A stretch of DNA of 36,656 nucleotides from assembly GCA_019137195.1 (NCBI GenBank), contig JAGVSR010000009.1, positions 1-36,656 on the forward strand. Reading direction: 5' to 3'. The notes under the pieces were generated by a model, which saw nothing but the letters and a program-made list of their open reading frames with translations, made no database searches and was not told the origin of the DNA. The position numbers were made by a program, and so were the translations under genes. This document shows positions 24,772 to 32,995 of the stretch, piece by piece; within the stretch, counting starts at the first letter, position 1, and each line of letters starts with the position of its first letter. This DNA comes from Alphaproteobacteria bacterium (GTDB taxonomy: Bacteria > Pseudomonadota > Alphaproteobacteria > Rhizobiales > Hyphomicrobiaceae).

Positions 24772-25180
24772 ACGGCAAAGGGGCGGACCCGCGGCCCACC
24801 CGTTTGCTCATCTCACGGGCCGACGGCGTCGACCGCCGAGCCCTACAGGCTTGTGCTCAGTGACGATCAGTCGTCAGGCGTCCGGCCGGGCGGGTGCCTG
24901 AAGACTGGAGCAGAGCCAACAGAAGCGCTTTCATGACATCCTCTCACCGCCCATGGCGGGCGAAAAATCGGCCCCGACGGCAAAGGGTCTAGGCTATGGC
25001 CGTCTTCTACGGCGTAGAGATAGCCATGTTCGCACCTGCGAGCCAGGGGGCAAACGGCAAGCCTGCCATGCATAAGGTGCAGGACGTTTTGTACGCTATA
25101 TCAATATGCTATTGCAAAGCAACAAGATCGGCTCTGCGTTGCAGCAGCAGTTAAGGTATTCGGCGCTCGCGGTTGCAGAT
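24772..25180. other. Convergent intergenic region with small hairpins and an AT-rich patch
   Basis: This 409-nt region lies between the ends of the repeat-protein gene and a peroxiredoxin-like gene. It contains a branched hairpin at about 24992-25025 (outer GGCTAT/ATAGCC, inner GCCGT-CTTCT-ACGGC) without a T-run. An unusually AT-rich patch occupies about 25088-25130 (GCTATATCAATATGCTATTG). Only a very short reading frame (separate entry) has a ribosome-binding site. No RNA family was recognised. Confidence 0.45.
24857..24934 (-). CDS. Possible 25-residue small protein (low confidence)
   Basis: The frame encodes MKALLLALLQSSGTRPAGRL plus a few residues (25 in total). A strong ribosome-binding site (GAGAGGATGTC) lies directly before the ATG. 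The N-terminal ten residues are hydrophobic. A frame this short with a good Shine-Dalgarno can occur by chance in GC-rich DNA, and no homologue is known to me. It is listed because it is the only candidate gene in an otherwise empty 400-nt gap. Confidence 0.2.
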   Translation of the reverse strand: MKALLLALLQSSGTRPAGRLTTDRH

Positions 25181-25744
25181 TCAAGCCATTCTCCCGTCCT
25201 GGATGTGCTCATTTAGCATCGCCAGAATTTCCCGTGCATGGCTGTCCGGAGGATGCACGGGGTACCAGGCTCGTTCGAGCCGGCCGTCGCGCACGAGCAA
25301 CGTGAGTCGCTCGAGGTACTGCACGCCCCCCGTTTCGAACTGCGGCAGGGCCAGCGCATCGGCAACGCGACGTTCGGGGTCCGACAGGAGCGCAAACGGC
25401 AGTCGCAGGCGCGCGGCCAGCTCGCCGTGATGGGCTCGATCCTGCCCGCTCAAGCCGTACACCGCGACGCCCAGCGCCTGGAAGTTCGGGTATAGGTCGC
25501 GAAAGCCCTCCACCTCGGGAGTGGAGCCGTGAGCGCCGGGGATCAGATCCCAGTCGGGCGGATTGGCAAGCCCTGGGCGGCCGGTCCAGGGGTAGACGAA
25601 GACGATCGCACGGCCCGAGAGGCGGAAGAGGCTGACGTTCCCGCCCGTTGTGGCATCGAGCGCGATGTCCGGCATCGCCAGACCCGGCACGATGTGGCGT
25701 GCCGCGCCGCGATCGACCGGCGCCGGATAGGGCCAGACGCTCAT
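25181..25744 (-). CDS. Peroxiredoxin-like protein lacking the catalytic cysteines
   Basis: The 187-residue protein is clearly related to its upstream neighbour: shared YPWTGRPG, DWDLIPGAHG, RLRLPFALLSDPERRVADAL and the YPVHPPDSHA end. At the position of the peroxidatic cysteine it reads GSTPEVEGFRD instead of GCTPQSCAFRD, with Ser74 for Cys and Glu79 for the resolving Cys. It therefore cannot act as a thiol peroxidase by the usual mechanism. The start is ATG 25744, which overlaps the upstream stop by four bases (ATGA), so translation is coupled. A partner, regulatory or residual role is possible. The thioredoxin fold appears intact, with no frameshift, so it is not an obvious pseudogene. Confidence 0.8.
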   Translation of the reverse strand: MSVWPYPAPVDRGAARHIVPGLAMPDIALDATTGGNVSLFRLSGRAIVFVYPWTGRPGLANPPDWDLIPGAHGSTPEVEGFRDLYPNFQALGVAVYGLSGQDRAHHGELAARLRLPFALLSDPERRVADALALPQFETGGVQYLERLTLLVRDGRLERAWYPVHPPDSHAREILAMLNEHIQDGRMA

Positions 25745-26316
25745 CGCCGGCGCGCCTCGAGCCACGCCAGCACGTCTGCAGCGTTCCGGTCGGGAGGAAA
25801 AACAGGATAGAACAGGGCGGCGATGCGCCCCTCTTCGATCACCATGGTCAGTCGTTTGAGAAGCGTCTGCCCCCTCACTTCCATCGCCGGCAGCGATAGC
25901 GCACGGGCCAGGGCCAATCCAACGTCCGACAACATTGGGAACGGCAGGTGCAGGCGGTCCACAGCCTCCCGCTGATAGGCACTATCCTGCGTGGACAATC
26001 CGAAGACGCGATCGGCACCCGCCTGCCTCAGCTCGGCGAAAAGATCGCGAAATGCGCAAGACTGCGGCGTGCAACCGCGAGCACCGGGAATGAGGTCCCA
26101 GCCGTCGGGCAACGGCGAGCCGGGCCGGCCCGTCATCGGGTAGGCGAACACGATGCTGGATCCGGACAGGACGCTCAAATCGACGACCGTGCCGTCCGTG
26201 GCAGGCAACGGCACCGACGGCAGCGAAAGCCCTCGGAGATGAGAGGCCGCGCCATCGTCGTCGGGACGAGGGATGAGGCTCCAGTCGACCGCGAGCAGGT
26301 TGGGTTGCTCCGTCAT
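25741..26316 (-). CDS. Peroxiredoxin (AhpC/TSA, PrxQ/BCP-like)
   Basis: The 191-residue cytosolic protein reduces peroxides through cysteine chemistry. The peroxidatic Cys82 and probable resolving Cys87 lie in GARGCTPQSCAFRDLF, the five-residue spacing seen in PrxQ/BCP proteins. An insertion (MTGRPGSPLPDGWDLIP) separates this from the usual AYP strand. The start ATG 26316 (MTEQPNLLAVDW) lies four nt after the smpB stop; a longer upstream frame would overlap smpB in another frame. The gene is therefore probably in one operon smpB-prx-prx. The downstream paralogue has lost both cysteines. Confidence 0.85.
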   Translation of the reverse strand: MTEQPNLLAVDWSLIPRPDDDGAASHLRGLSLPSVPLPATDGTVVDLSVLSGSSIVFAYPMTGRPGSPLPDGWDLIPGARGCTPQSCAFRDLFAELRQAGADRVFGLSTQDSAYQREAVDRLHLPFPMLSDVGLALARALSLPAMEVRGQTLLKRLTMVIEEGRIAALFYPVFPPDRNAADVLAWLEARRR

Positions 26317-26320
26317 CGGC

Positions 26321-26797
26321 TCACCCCTTCTCGCGCATGAGACGGGCCTTCTGTCGGTCCCAGTCGCGCTTGGCCGCGTCCTCGCGCTTGTCGTGAAGCT
26401 TCTTGCCCTCGGCAAGGCCGAGCTTCACCTTAGCCCTGCCCTTGTCGTTGAAATAGAGCTCGAGCGGCACGAGCGTCATGCCCTTCCGCTCGATCTGTGT
26501 CTTGATCTTGTGGATCTCGGCGGCGTGGAGCAGCAGCTTCCGCTTGCGCCGCGGCTCGTGCTGGAAGAACGGGCCGGCCTGCTGGTACTCGGCGATGTAG
26601 GCGTTGATGAGCCAGATACCGCCATCCTCGACCGAAGCATAGCTCTCGGTGATGTTTGCTTGGCCTTTGCGAAGCGACTTCACCTCTGTGCCGGTCAGCA
26701 TGATGCCGGCCTCCCAGTCGTCCGAGATGAAGTACTCGTGCCGAGCCTTGCGGTTCTCGGCGATGAGCTTGCGGCCGTCGTCTTTCTTGGAAGCCAT
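26321..26797 (-). CDS. smpB: SsrA-binding protein SmpB
   Basis: SmpB binds tmRNA and delivers it to stalled ribosomes for trans-translation. The start ATG 26797 ([20 protein letters not shown]) gives 158 residues, the usual length. An upstream in-frame extension of 32 residues is not conserved. Family motifs include [11 protein letters not shown], [19 protein letters not shown] sequence read as [27 protein letters not shown], the RRKRKLLLH block, the [20 protein letters not shown] strand pair and the basic C-terminal tail ([20 protein letters not shown]). It follows dapA, a conserved alphaproteobacterial order, with a palindromic repeat between them. Confidence 0.96.
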   Translation of the reverse strand: MASKKDDGRKLIAENRKARHEYFISDDWEAGIMLTGTEVKSLRKGQANITESYASVEDGGIWLINAYIAEYQQAGPFFQHEPRRKRKLLLHAAEIHKIKTQIERKGMTLVPLELYFNDKGRAKVKLGLAEGKKLHDKREDAAKRDWDRQKARLMREKG

Positions 26798-26852
26798 GGA
26801 TCGGTCTCGCCGGCGGCAGCGCACGCCATCGAACGAGGCGCTTGCAACAGCG

Positions 26853-26934
26853 GTAGGTCGGGTCGAGCCTGCGAGACCCGACATGGGGAGCATTCAAAAA
26901 GTCGGGTCTCGCGTACGGCTCGACCCGACCTGCG
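26853..26934. repeat. Large imperfect inverted repeat between dapA and smpB
   Basis: The left arm GTAGGTCGGGTCGAGCC followed by GAGACCCGAC (26853-26882) pairs with a right arm GTCGGGTCTCGC followed by GGCTCGACCCGACCTGC (26901-26934). The loop is 18 nt. Apart from short internal loops the pairing is extensive. The GTAGGTCGGGT termini resemble a family of intergenic palindromes found in many bacteria. Its place downstream of dapA would let it act as a transcript-end or stabilising hairpin, but no T-run follows. Confidence 0.75.
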
Positions 26935-26960
26935 GCCAATGGCGTCCGGTAGCCTTCAGG

Positions 26961-27857
26961 CTACTCCGCAGCCTCCGCCTTCAGCAGTCCGATCGATACC
27001 AGCGCTGCGTCGACGGCTTTCTTGGTCCCCTCGGAGACCGGCACCATCGGCAGCCGCATGTCGGGCGTGCAGAGCCCGAGCCGCGCGGCGGCATACTTCA
27101 CCGGACCCGGATTGGTCTCGACAAAGAGCACGTCGTGGAGCCCCATCAGCCGGTCCTGCAGCTTGAGGGCGCCAGCGAAATCGCCCTTCAGGCAGAGGTT
27201 CTGAAAGTCGGCGCAAAGCCGCGGCGCGACGTTGGACGCCACCGAGATGCAACCGTGGCCGCCGTGGGCCATGAAGCCGAGCGCAGTCGCATCCTCGCCC
27301 GAGAGCTGGATGAAGTCCGGCCCGCAGGCGAGCCGCTGCTGGCTGACGCGCGCGAGATTCGCGGTCGCGTCCTTGACGCCCGCAATGTTCTTCAGCTGCG
27401 CCAGCCGCGCCATGGTCGGAACCGAGATGTCGACGACCGAGCGGCCAGGGATGTTGTAGAGAATGATCGGTATGCCAACCGCGTCGTTGATGGCCTTGAA
27501 GTGCTGGTAAAGCCCTTCCTGTGTCGGCTTGTTGTAGTAGGGCGAGACGATGAGCAGCCCGTCGGCACCCGCTCTCTCGGCGTGCTGCGAAAGCTCGATC
27601 GCCTCCTCGGTCGAGTTCGAGCCGGTGCCGGCGATGACCGGAACGCGGCCGCGGGCGACCTCGATCGTGATCTCGATGACGCGCTTGTGCTCGTCGTAGT
27701 CGAGGGTCGGGCTCTCGCCCGTGGTGCCCGTTGGCACCAAGCCGTGGGTCCCTTCCGCGATCTGCCACTCGACGAAGCGCCGCAGCGCCTCCTCGTCGAG
27801 CGCGCCGTTCTTGAACGGCGTAATCAGCGCTGTCAGCGAACCCTTGAACCTCGGCAT
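26961..27857 (-). CDS. dapA: 4-hydroxy-tetrahydrodipicolinate synthase
   Basis: DapA condenses pyruvate with aspartate semialdehyde on the route to DAP and lysine, which also feeds peptidoglycan. The start chosen is ATG 27857 ([15 protein letters not shown]), with GAAGG about 8 nt upstream; a GTG three codons earlier is possible. The protein is 298 residues. Catalytic features are Lys162 (Schiff base, in [10 protein letters not shown]), Tyr134 in ILYNIPGRS, the GTTGESPTL motif (44-52) and [11 protein letters not shown] with Tyr108. It is divergent from the lytic transglycosylase gene. The DAP it helps make is a substrate component for the peptidoglycan enzymes encoded nearby. Confidence 0.96.
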   Translation of the reverse strand: MPRFKGSLTALITPFKNGALDEEALRRFVEWQIAEGTHGLVPTGTTGESPTLDYDEHKRVIEITIEVARGRVPVIAGTGSNSTEEAIELSQHAERAGADGLLIVSPYYNKPTQEGLYQHFKAINDAVGIPIILYNIPGRSVVDISVPTMARLAQLKNIAGVKDATANLARVSQQRLACGPDFIQLSGEDATALGFMAHGGHGCISVASNVAPRLCADFQNLCLKGDFAGALKLQDRLMGLHDVLFVETNPGPVKYAAARLGLCTPDMRLPMVPVSEGTKKAVDAALVSIGLLKAEAAE

Positions 27858-28128
27858 GCTCCCCACCTTCGGGTTTTCGGATCCCGTCGGCCGAGCGAGC
27901 GTGCGGTGCCCGCTTTACCCACGCGAGGCACGGCCGCCCGAGCTTGAACGCCCGAGACCCAGTTGTTACCCTCGGACCCGTCCGCCACACTCCGGGCCAA
28001 GGGCTCGGGCACGAACGGTAGCGGCCTATCGAGGGATCATTCGGACGGACAATAGGCGCCCGGCCTGCCGCCCGCAAGCGGCCGAGACACCCTTCGTTTC
28101 CTTGCAACCCCTGCATTTGCAGAGCCTC

Positions 28129-30474
28129 ATGCCCAAGGTCAAGTCATACCGGCCCGCTCCTGCACCGACCGGAACGCCCCGCCATGGGACGCTCCGGCCA
28201 GTGACCAAAGCTGCCGGCAAAGCCAGTGCAGGCATTCGGGTCGCGGCCGCCGCCTTGGTGCTCGCCGCCGCCGGCACCCCGTCGCTGCCAGCGTTCGCCA
28301 TGGCGCCCAAGACGCCGAGTAGTGCCGGCACCTCCCCGGCGCGATCCGCCAATCCGAACCTGCCCCTCGTCCCCAAGCCCGGCGTCGGCTCGAAGGAGGA
28401 GGCAGCCTTCGTCGGCCTCCTCGACAACGCCATAGCGCCGGTTGCTGGTACGGGGATCTCGGCCGAGGAGGCGGCGGCGCTCCGGGACGCCGTCAAGGCC
28501 ATCGCCGCTGCGAATCCCTCGAAGGGCATGGAGCTCAAGGCGAAGGTCCAGAACCCCACCGCGCTCAAGATCATCGACTGGGTGAGGCTGCGGAGCGGCT
28601 ACGGAGAGCCCCAGGAATTCGACGCATTCCTGTCAGCTAATCCCGACTGGCCCGACCGGGCACTCTTGAACCAGCGGCTCGAGGAGGCCCTGTTCACCCA
28701 GGGTGGCTCATCCTCGGCCATTCGTACGCGCTTCAAGAGCACGCCCCCGCAGACCGGCGTCGGCATGGCCGCGCTCGCCTCCGCCTACCTGGCGGAAGGC
28801 AACGAAGCGATGGCGGCCAAGCTCGCCGCCGATGCCTGGCGCCAGCACAGGATCCCGGCCACCCTTGAGACGGGCTTTCTCGAGCGCTTCGGCAAGCTCT
28901 TGACGGCCGCTGATCACAAGGCTCGGCTCGACCGCCTGTTGATCGACGAGCTGCGCTACGCGGCCGAGCGCAACGCGCGGGCCGCCTACGTCAAACGCCT
29001 CGCACCGCTCCTCCCTCCGGACGAGCAGAAGAAGGCGGCAGCGCGCCTTGCCGTGTTCATGCAGGCCAAGAACGCCAAGACCCTGATGGACGCCAGTCCT
29101 GCTGGCCGCGAGCCCGACTGGGGTCTCGAATTCCAGCGCATTCAGATGCTCCGCCGTGCGGGTCATGCCGGTGACGCCGCCAGACTCCTCCAGAAGGCAC
29201 CGCTCGACGTGGCCAAAACAGTCGTGCCGGATTCCTGGTGGGACGAGCGCCGCGCCAACGCCTATCTCGCGCTCAAGACCGGCAACCCGAAGCTCGCCTA
29301 CGAGCTTGTGCGCCAGTCGGGCGAGCTGAGCGTGAACCCGGCCAAAGAGCAGCGCTTCATGGCAGGCTGGATTGCGCTCCGCTACCTCAAGGACGTTGAC
29401 GCGGCCAAGACGCAGTTCGAAGAACTGGCGAGGATCGCGGACGGTCCACTGAGCCGCGCCAAGGCCGCTTACTGGCTCGGTCGGACGGCAGAAGCGAAAG
29501 GCGACAGGGACTCGGCGCAAACCTACTACGACAAGGCCACCCGTGATCCCGACACCTTCCACGGCCAGCTCGCAGCACAGAAGCTGAAACCCGGCCCGCA
29601 GGCGATCGCGATCAAGCTGCCGGCCGTGCCCGACCAGGAGCTCGTGCAGCGCTTCAACGATCACGACGCGGTGAAAGCGACCGTCATCGCGAGGAAGGCC
29701 GGGCTCGACGCCTACATCCTCCGCAACTTCATCGTTCAGCTCCGATCGGTGTTCGACAGCGAGCCGGGATACGCGCTCGTTGCGCATCTATCGGAAGCGA
29801 TCGGCGATACGCAGATGGCGGTGCGCACGGCCAAGACCGGCATAGCGGCGCGCCGCAATCTCCTGACCTATGCCTATCCCGTGCATCCCTTCCCCGCCTA
29901 CACGGCGCTCCGGACGCCACCTGAGACCGCGTTCGTGCTCGGCATCGCGCGCCAGGAGACGGAGTTCAACAACTTGACGGTCTCGGGGGCCGGCGCCAAG
30001 GGGCTGCTGCAGGTCATGACGCAGACAGCCAAGCACGTCTGCCACGACTACAAGGTGAAATGCGACATTCCCCGTCTCATCAGCGATCCCGCCTACAACG
30101 CCATGATCTCGTCGGCCTATATCGGCGACCGGCTCGACGACTTCGGCGGTTCCTACGTGCTGACGCTCGCGGGCTATAACGCAGGACCCGGGCGCGCACG
30201 CCAATGGATCGCCGAGTTCGGTGATCCAAGAAGCGACAAAATCGATCCCATCGACTGGATCGAGCGCATCCCGATCCAGGAGACGCGCGAGTACGTCGCC
30301 AAGGTGCTCTCCAACATCCAGGTCTATCGTGCGCGGCTCGGCGAAGGTGACAACGCGCTCCGGCTCGAGCAGGACCTGATGCGGGCCCGCTCGGCACATC
30401 CCCCATCCCTTTCCGGCGAGGCGGCGACTGGTAACGACCCGGGCGAGGCGCAGGAGGCAAGGTCGGAGAATTGA
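28129..30474 (+). CDS. Soluble lytic murein transglycosylase (Slt family)
   Basis: This periplasmic enzyme cleaves glycan strands of peptidoglycan to form 1,6-anhydromuropeptides. The 781-residue protein has a signal segment (VAAAALVLAAAGTPSLPAFA) and a long alpha-helical superhelix region. The catalytic SLT domain has Glu610 in GIARQETEFN, followed by SGAGAKGLLQVMTQTA and AGYNAGPGRARQW. The ATG at 28129 leaves a 36-residue polar stretch before the hydrophobic helix. A GTG at 28201 would give a more standard signal peptide, so the true start is uncertain. It ends 11 nt from the convergent gph gene. Confidence 0.92.
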   Translation: MPKVKSYRPAPAPTGTPRHGTLRPVTKAAGKASAGIRVAAAALVLAAAGTPSLPAFAMAPKTPSSAGTSPARSANPNLPLVPKPGVGSKEEAAFVGLLDNAIAPVAGTGISAEEAAALRDAVKAIAAANPSKGMELKAKVQNPTALKIIDWVRLRSGYGEPQEFDAFLSANPDWPDRALLNQRLEEALFTQGGSSSAIRTRFKSTPPQTGVGMAALASAYLAEGNEAMAAKLAADAWRQHRIPATLETGFLERFGKLLTAADHKARLDRLLIDELRYAAERNARAAYVKRLAPLLPPDEQKKAAARLAVFMQAKNAKTLMDASPAGREPDWGLEFQRIQMLRRAGHAGDAARLLQKAPLDVAKTVVPDSWWDERRANAYLALKTGNPKLAYELVRQSGELSVNPAKEQRFMAGWIALRYLKDVDAAKTQFEELARIADGPLSRAKAAYWLGRTAEAKGDRDSAQTYYDKATRDPDTFHGQLAAQKLKPGPQAIAIKLPAVPDQELVQRFNDHDAVKATVIARKAGLDAYILRNFIVQLRSVFDSEPGYALVAHLSEAIGDTQMAVRTAKTGIAARRNLLTYAYPVHPFPAYTALRTPPETAFVLGIARQETEFNNLTVSGAGAKGLLQVMTQTAKHVCHDYKVKCDIPRLISDPAYNAMISSAYIGDRLDDFGGSYVLTLAGYNAGPGRARQWIAEFGDPRSDKIDPIDWIERIPIQETREYVAKVLSNIQVYRARLGEGDNALRLEQDLMRARSAHPPSLSGEAATGNDPGEAQEARSEN

Positions 30475-30485
30475 GCTGACGCCCG

Positions 30486-31142
30486 TCAGGTCAATGCGCG
30501 GACCACGCGCCCCAGCGCAGCGAAATCCGGTAGCACCGCCTCGGCGCCGAGCGTCTCGAGCGGTTCCTGGGCGTAGCCGTGGGAGAGTAGAACAAGTCGC
30601 GTTCCCGCAGCGTGAGCCGCGCGTGCATCGGCACCGCTGTCGCCGACCATCAGCGCGTCACGGGGTGCGACGCCGAGCTCGGCAAGCGCAGCCAGGATGA
30701 GATCGGGCGCGGGCTTCAAGGCCCGGCCCGGCGCGCTGCCATGCACGGCGCCGAAGTGCCGCCCGACGCCGAGCCGATCGACGATCTCGAGCGTGAGGTC
30801 GTGAGGCTTGTTGGTGGCGATGCCGAGCGCAACGCCGCGGTCGCGGAGCTCGTCGAGCACGGCGCACGCGCCGGCAAATACGGTTGTCAAGACCGCCGGC
30901 CGCGCATGGTAATGCGCGAGGAACCGCGCCAACACTGCATCGATCTCGCCGGCCTCCGAGCCGCCTGCCAGTGCCCGCTCGACAAGGCGCCGCGCGCCTG
31001 CTCCGACCATGCCCTTCACGGTCCCGAGGTCGAGGGCATCACGTCCGCTGTCGGCCAGCGCCCTGTTGAGCGCGTCGCGGATGTCGGGTGCGCTGTCTAC
31101 GAGCGTGCCATCGAGATCGAAGACGACGGCTTTCAAGGGCAT
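30486..31142 (-). CDS. gph: HAD-superfamily phosphoglycolate phosphatase
   Basis: The 218-residue cytosolic phosphatase has all four HAD motifs. Motif I is FDLDGTLVDS (nucleophile Asp9, acid Asp11), motif II IATNK, motif III the Lys in ALKPAPD and motif IV MVGDSGADARAA. A helical cap lies between motifs I and II (about 20-90). This combination is typical of Gph, which removes 2-phosphoglycolate produced during DNA repair or oxygenation reactions. Substrate assignment among Gph-like HADs is not certain from sequence alone. It lies convergent to slt and is separated from the next minus-strand gene by a palindrome. Confidence 0.85.
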   Translation of the reverse strand: MPLKAVVFDLDGTLVDSAPDIRDALNRALADSGRDALDLGTVKGMVGAGARRLVERALAGGSEAGEIDAVLARFLAHYHARPAVLTTVFAGACAVLDELRDRGVALGIATNKPHDLTLEIVDRLGVGRHFGAVHGSAPGRALKPAPDLILAALAELGVAPRDALMVGDSGADARAAHAAGTRLVLLSHGYAQEPLETLGAEAVLPDFAALGRVVRALT

Positions 31143-31165
31143 GAAGTTGTCCTGACCAGTTTGGA

Positions 31166-31290
31166 CCCGTCATTCCATACGCGCTGCAGCGCTTGCGGTG
31201 TGACGCAGATGCAGGGCCTCCGTCGCCTACCCGAAAACGGCGTCCGCGTCGCAGCACATCGTGGCGCCGAGGCGCGTACGGAATGACGGG
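31166..31290. repeat. Long-range inverted repeat between gph and the quinone oxidoreductase gene
   Basis: The 19-nt arms CCCGTCATTCCATACGCGC (31166-31184) and GCGCGTACGGAATGACGGG (31272-31290) are inverse complements with one mismatch. They enclose 87 nt. GTCATTCC-type arms are typical of short dispersed repeats in Rhizobiales. The 125-nt unit occupies almost the whole gap between the two genes. No coding frame or T-run is present. Confidence 0.75.
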
Positions 31291-31303
31291 CGCCTTCGCT
31301 GCC

Positions 31304-32272
31304 TCAGACCACCAGTACCGACGAACCGGTGGTGCGCCGCGCCTCGAGGTCCCGGTGGGCGTCCGCTGCGTCCTTCAAAGCATACCGCTGATTGACGCTG
31401 ATCCTGACGGCGCCACTCTCGACCATGCGGAAAAGATCGGTGGCGTTCGCAACGAGCTCGGCGCGCTTTGCGGTATAGGCCATGAGCGAGGGACGCGTCG
31501 CGTAGAGCGAGCCCTTGAGGGCCGTGAGGTCGAACGGCGGCACCGGGCCCGAGGCGTTACCGAACGAGACCCACAGGCCGCGAGGCCGCAAGCAGTCGAG
31601 CGAGCCTGGGAACGTGTCCTTGCCGATCGAGTCGTAGACGACATCGCAGAGTGCGCCGTCTGTCAGCTCCCTCACCCGCTCTACGAAATTCTCGCTGCGG
31701 TAGTTGATGGTGTGCGTGCATCCGTGAGCTTTCGCGAGAGCGGCCTTCTCGTCCGATCCGACGGTGCCGATGATGGTGGCGCCGAGCGCTTTCGCCCATT
31801 GGCAGGCGATGAGACCGACCCCGCCCGCGGCAGCATGAAACAGCATCACCGTGCCGGGCTTCACGTCGTAGGTATCGCGGAACAGGTAGCGCACCGTCAT
31901 GCCCTGCAGCATCATGGCGGCGGCGGTGTCATACGCGATAGACTCGGGCAGCTTGACGATCCGGTCGGCGGCGATGAGCCGCTCCTCGGCATAGCCGCCG
32001 AGCACCCCCGCGTAGGCGACGCGGTCTCCCACTTTGACGTCAGCGACACCAGCGCCGACGGCGATCACCTCACCTGCCCCCTCCATACCGAGCACGGCCG
32101 GCAGCGCGGCCAGCTTGTAGAGGCCGGTGCGCTGATAGGTGTCGATGTAGTTGAGCCCAACCGCGCGTTGTGCGAGCTTCACCTCCCCCGGGCCAGGCTC
32201 ACCGGTTACGAAGGGCTCCCAGCGCAAGGCCTCGGGTCCGCCGTAAGCATGCACCCGAATCGCGTTCGCCAT
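31304..32272 (-). CDS. qor: NADPH:quinone oxidoreductase (zeta-crystallin type, MDR family)
   Basis: The 322-residue cytosolic protein belongs to the zinc-free quinone oxidoreductase branch of medium-chain dehydrogenases. Supporting patterns are VGLNYIDTYQRTGLY, PAVLGMEGAGEVIAVG, the nucleotide-binding loop AAAGGVGLIACQWAKALGA, GTVGSDEKAALAKAHG and DVVYDSIGKDTFPGSLDCL. The start is ATG 32272 (MANAIRVHAYGGPEAL), preceded by CAGGAGAGCG. A long upstream extension of the frame lacks any family match. It reduces quinones by one electron using NADPH, which is known for this family and inferred here. Confidence 0.92.
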   Translation of the reverse strand: MANAIRVHAYGGPEALRWEPFVTGEPGPGEVKLAQRAVGLNYIDTYQRTGLYKLAALPAVLGMEGAGEVIAVGAGVADVKVGDRVAYAGVLGGYAEERLIAADRIVKLPESIAYDTAAAMMLQGMTVRYLFRDTYDVKPGTVMLFHAAAGGVGLIACQWAKALGATIIGTVGSDEKAALAKAHGCTHTINYRSENFVERVRELTDGALCDVVYDSIGKDTFPGSLDCLRPRGLWVSFGNASGPVPPFDLTALKGSLYATRPSLMAYTAKRAELVANATDLFRMVESGAVRISVNQRYALKDAADAHRDLEARRTTGSSVLVV

Positions 32273-32413
32273 CGTTCGCTCTCCTGACGTCCCTGCCGCC
32301 CCGGCACCCGGCACAAAACCTATGCCTCGCCAAAACAATGACTTGCCAGCTGCCTTGACGGCGCCATGGCCGCCTTCTATGGCCACGGGCGAACGTTCAC
32401 AAGGGGTTCCGGA

Positions 32414-32794
32414 ATGTATTCGCAGCGCGCGCCGCTCGGCGCCACGGTCGTCGTCGCGCTCTCGGCCTTCGGCGCCTTGCCGGGCTGTGCCGGCTCGCCG
32501 CCGCCCGAGATCGGCCACCAGGCTGGCCTCAACTGCGTCGACGACAGCTTCGACTGCATCACCAAGCGCAAGCAAACCCTGAACGCCCTGGTCGCCGACG
32601 ACAAGCGGGCCTGGGTGAAACAGCCGCCGACGCCCGAGGCCTACGCCTCCGGCGTGCGCCTGTTCGCCTATAAGAAAAAGAAGAAGGAGCTATCCTGCGA
32701 CGAGCTCGAGCACGGGCGCAAGGAGGCCGAGGCAGCGCCACAGTCCCTGAAAAGCGCTGGTAACCTGCTGACACCGGCTCAGGTTTCGCGCTGA
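32414..32794 (+). CDS. Lipoprotein of unknown function, apparently truncated by an in-frame UGA
   Basis: The start ATG 32414 has AAGGGG just upstream. The 126-residue product has a lipoprotein signal peptide with lipobox ALPGC (Cys25). A conserved-looking body follows with NCVDDSFDCITKRKQTLNAL, PEAYASGVRLFAYKKKKKEL, SCDELEHGRKEAEAAPQSL and LTPAQVSR. The stop TGA at 32792-32794 is followed in the same frame by 22 more sense codons (MFASEVARELSQEIAKRC and flanking residues) before a TGA at 32861. This tail looks like a natural helical C-terminus, and I recall Rhizobiales relatives that continue this way. A point mutation, a sequencing error or readthrough are all possible. Confidence 0.7.
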   Translation: MYSQRAPLGATVVVALSAFGALPGCAGSPPPEIGHQAGLNCVDDSFDCITKRKQTLNALVADDKRAWVKQPPTPEAYASGVRLFAYKKKKKELSCDELEHGRKEAEAAPQSLKSAGNLLTPAQVSR

Positions 32795-32995
32795 CGCATG
32801 TTCGCCTCCGAGGTTGCGCGCGAGCTCTCGCAGGAGATCGCGAAGCGCTGCCGCAAGGGTTGACGTCACGCTGTTTCTTCCCAAGTCCGCGGCGTGAGGG
32901 CACGATGTTCCACCCTCGCCGGCGTGTTACCTCGTCCCACCCCTACCCTGCGCTCCCCGCGCGGCCCATCGAGATATCGAAGCAAGGATCTGCCC

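Noticed and set aside
24992-25025. Branched hairpin considered as a terminator or small RNA
   Set aside because: The outer stem is only six pairs and the inner five. No T-run follows and no RNA family was recognised, so it is mentioned only within the intergenic entry.
26956-28116. Minus-strand frame of about 386 residues overlapping dapA
   Set aside because: It is a shifted frame of dapA; the sequence is Arg/Gly/His-rich with no family match, whereas dapA has all catalytic residues.
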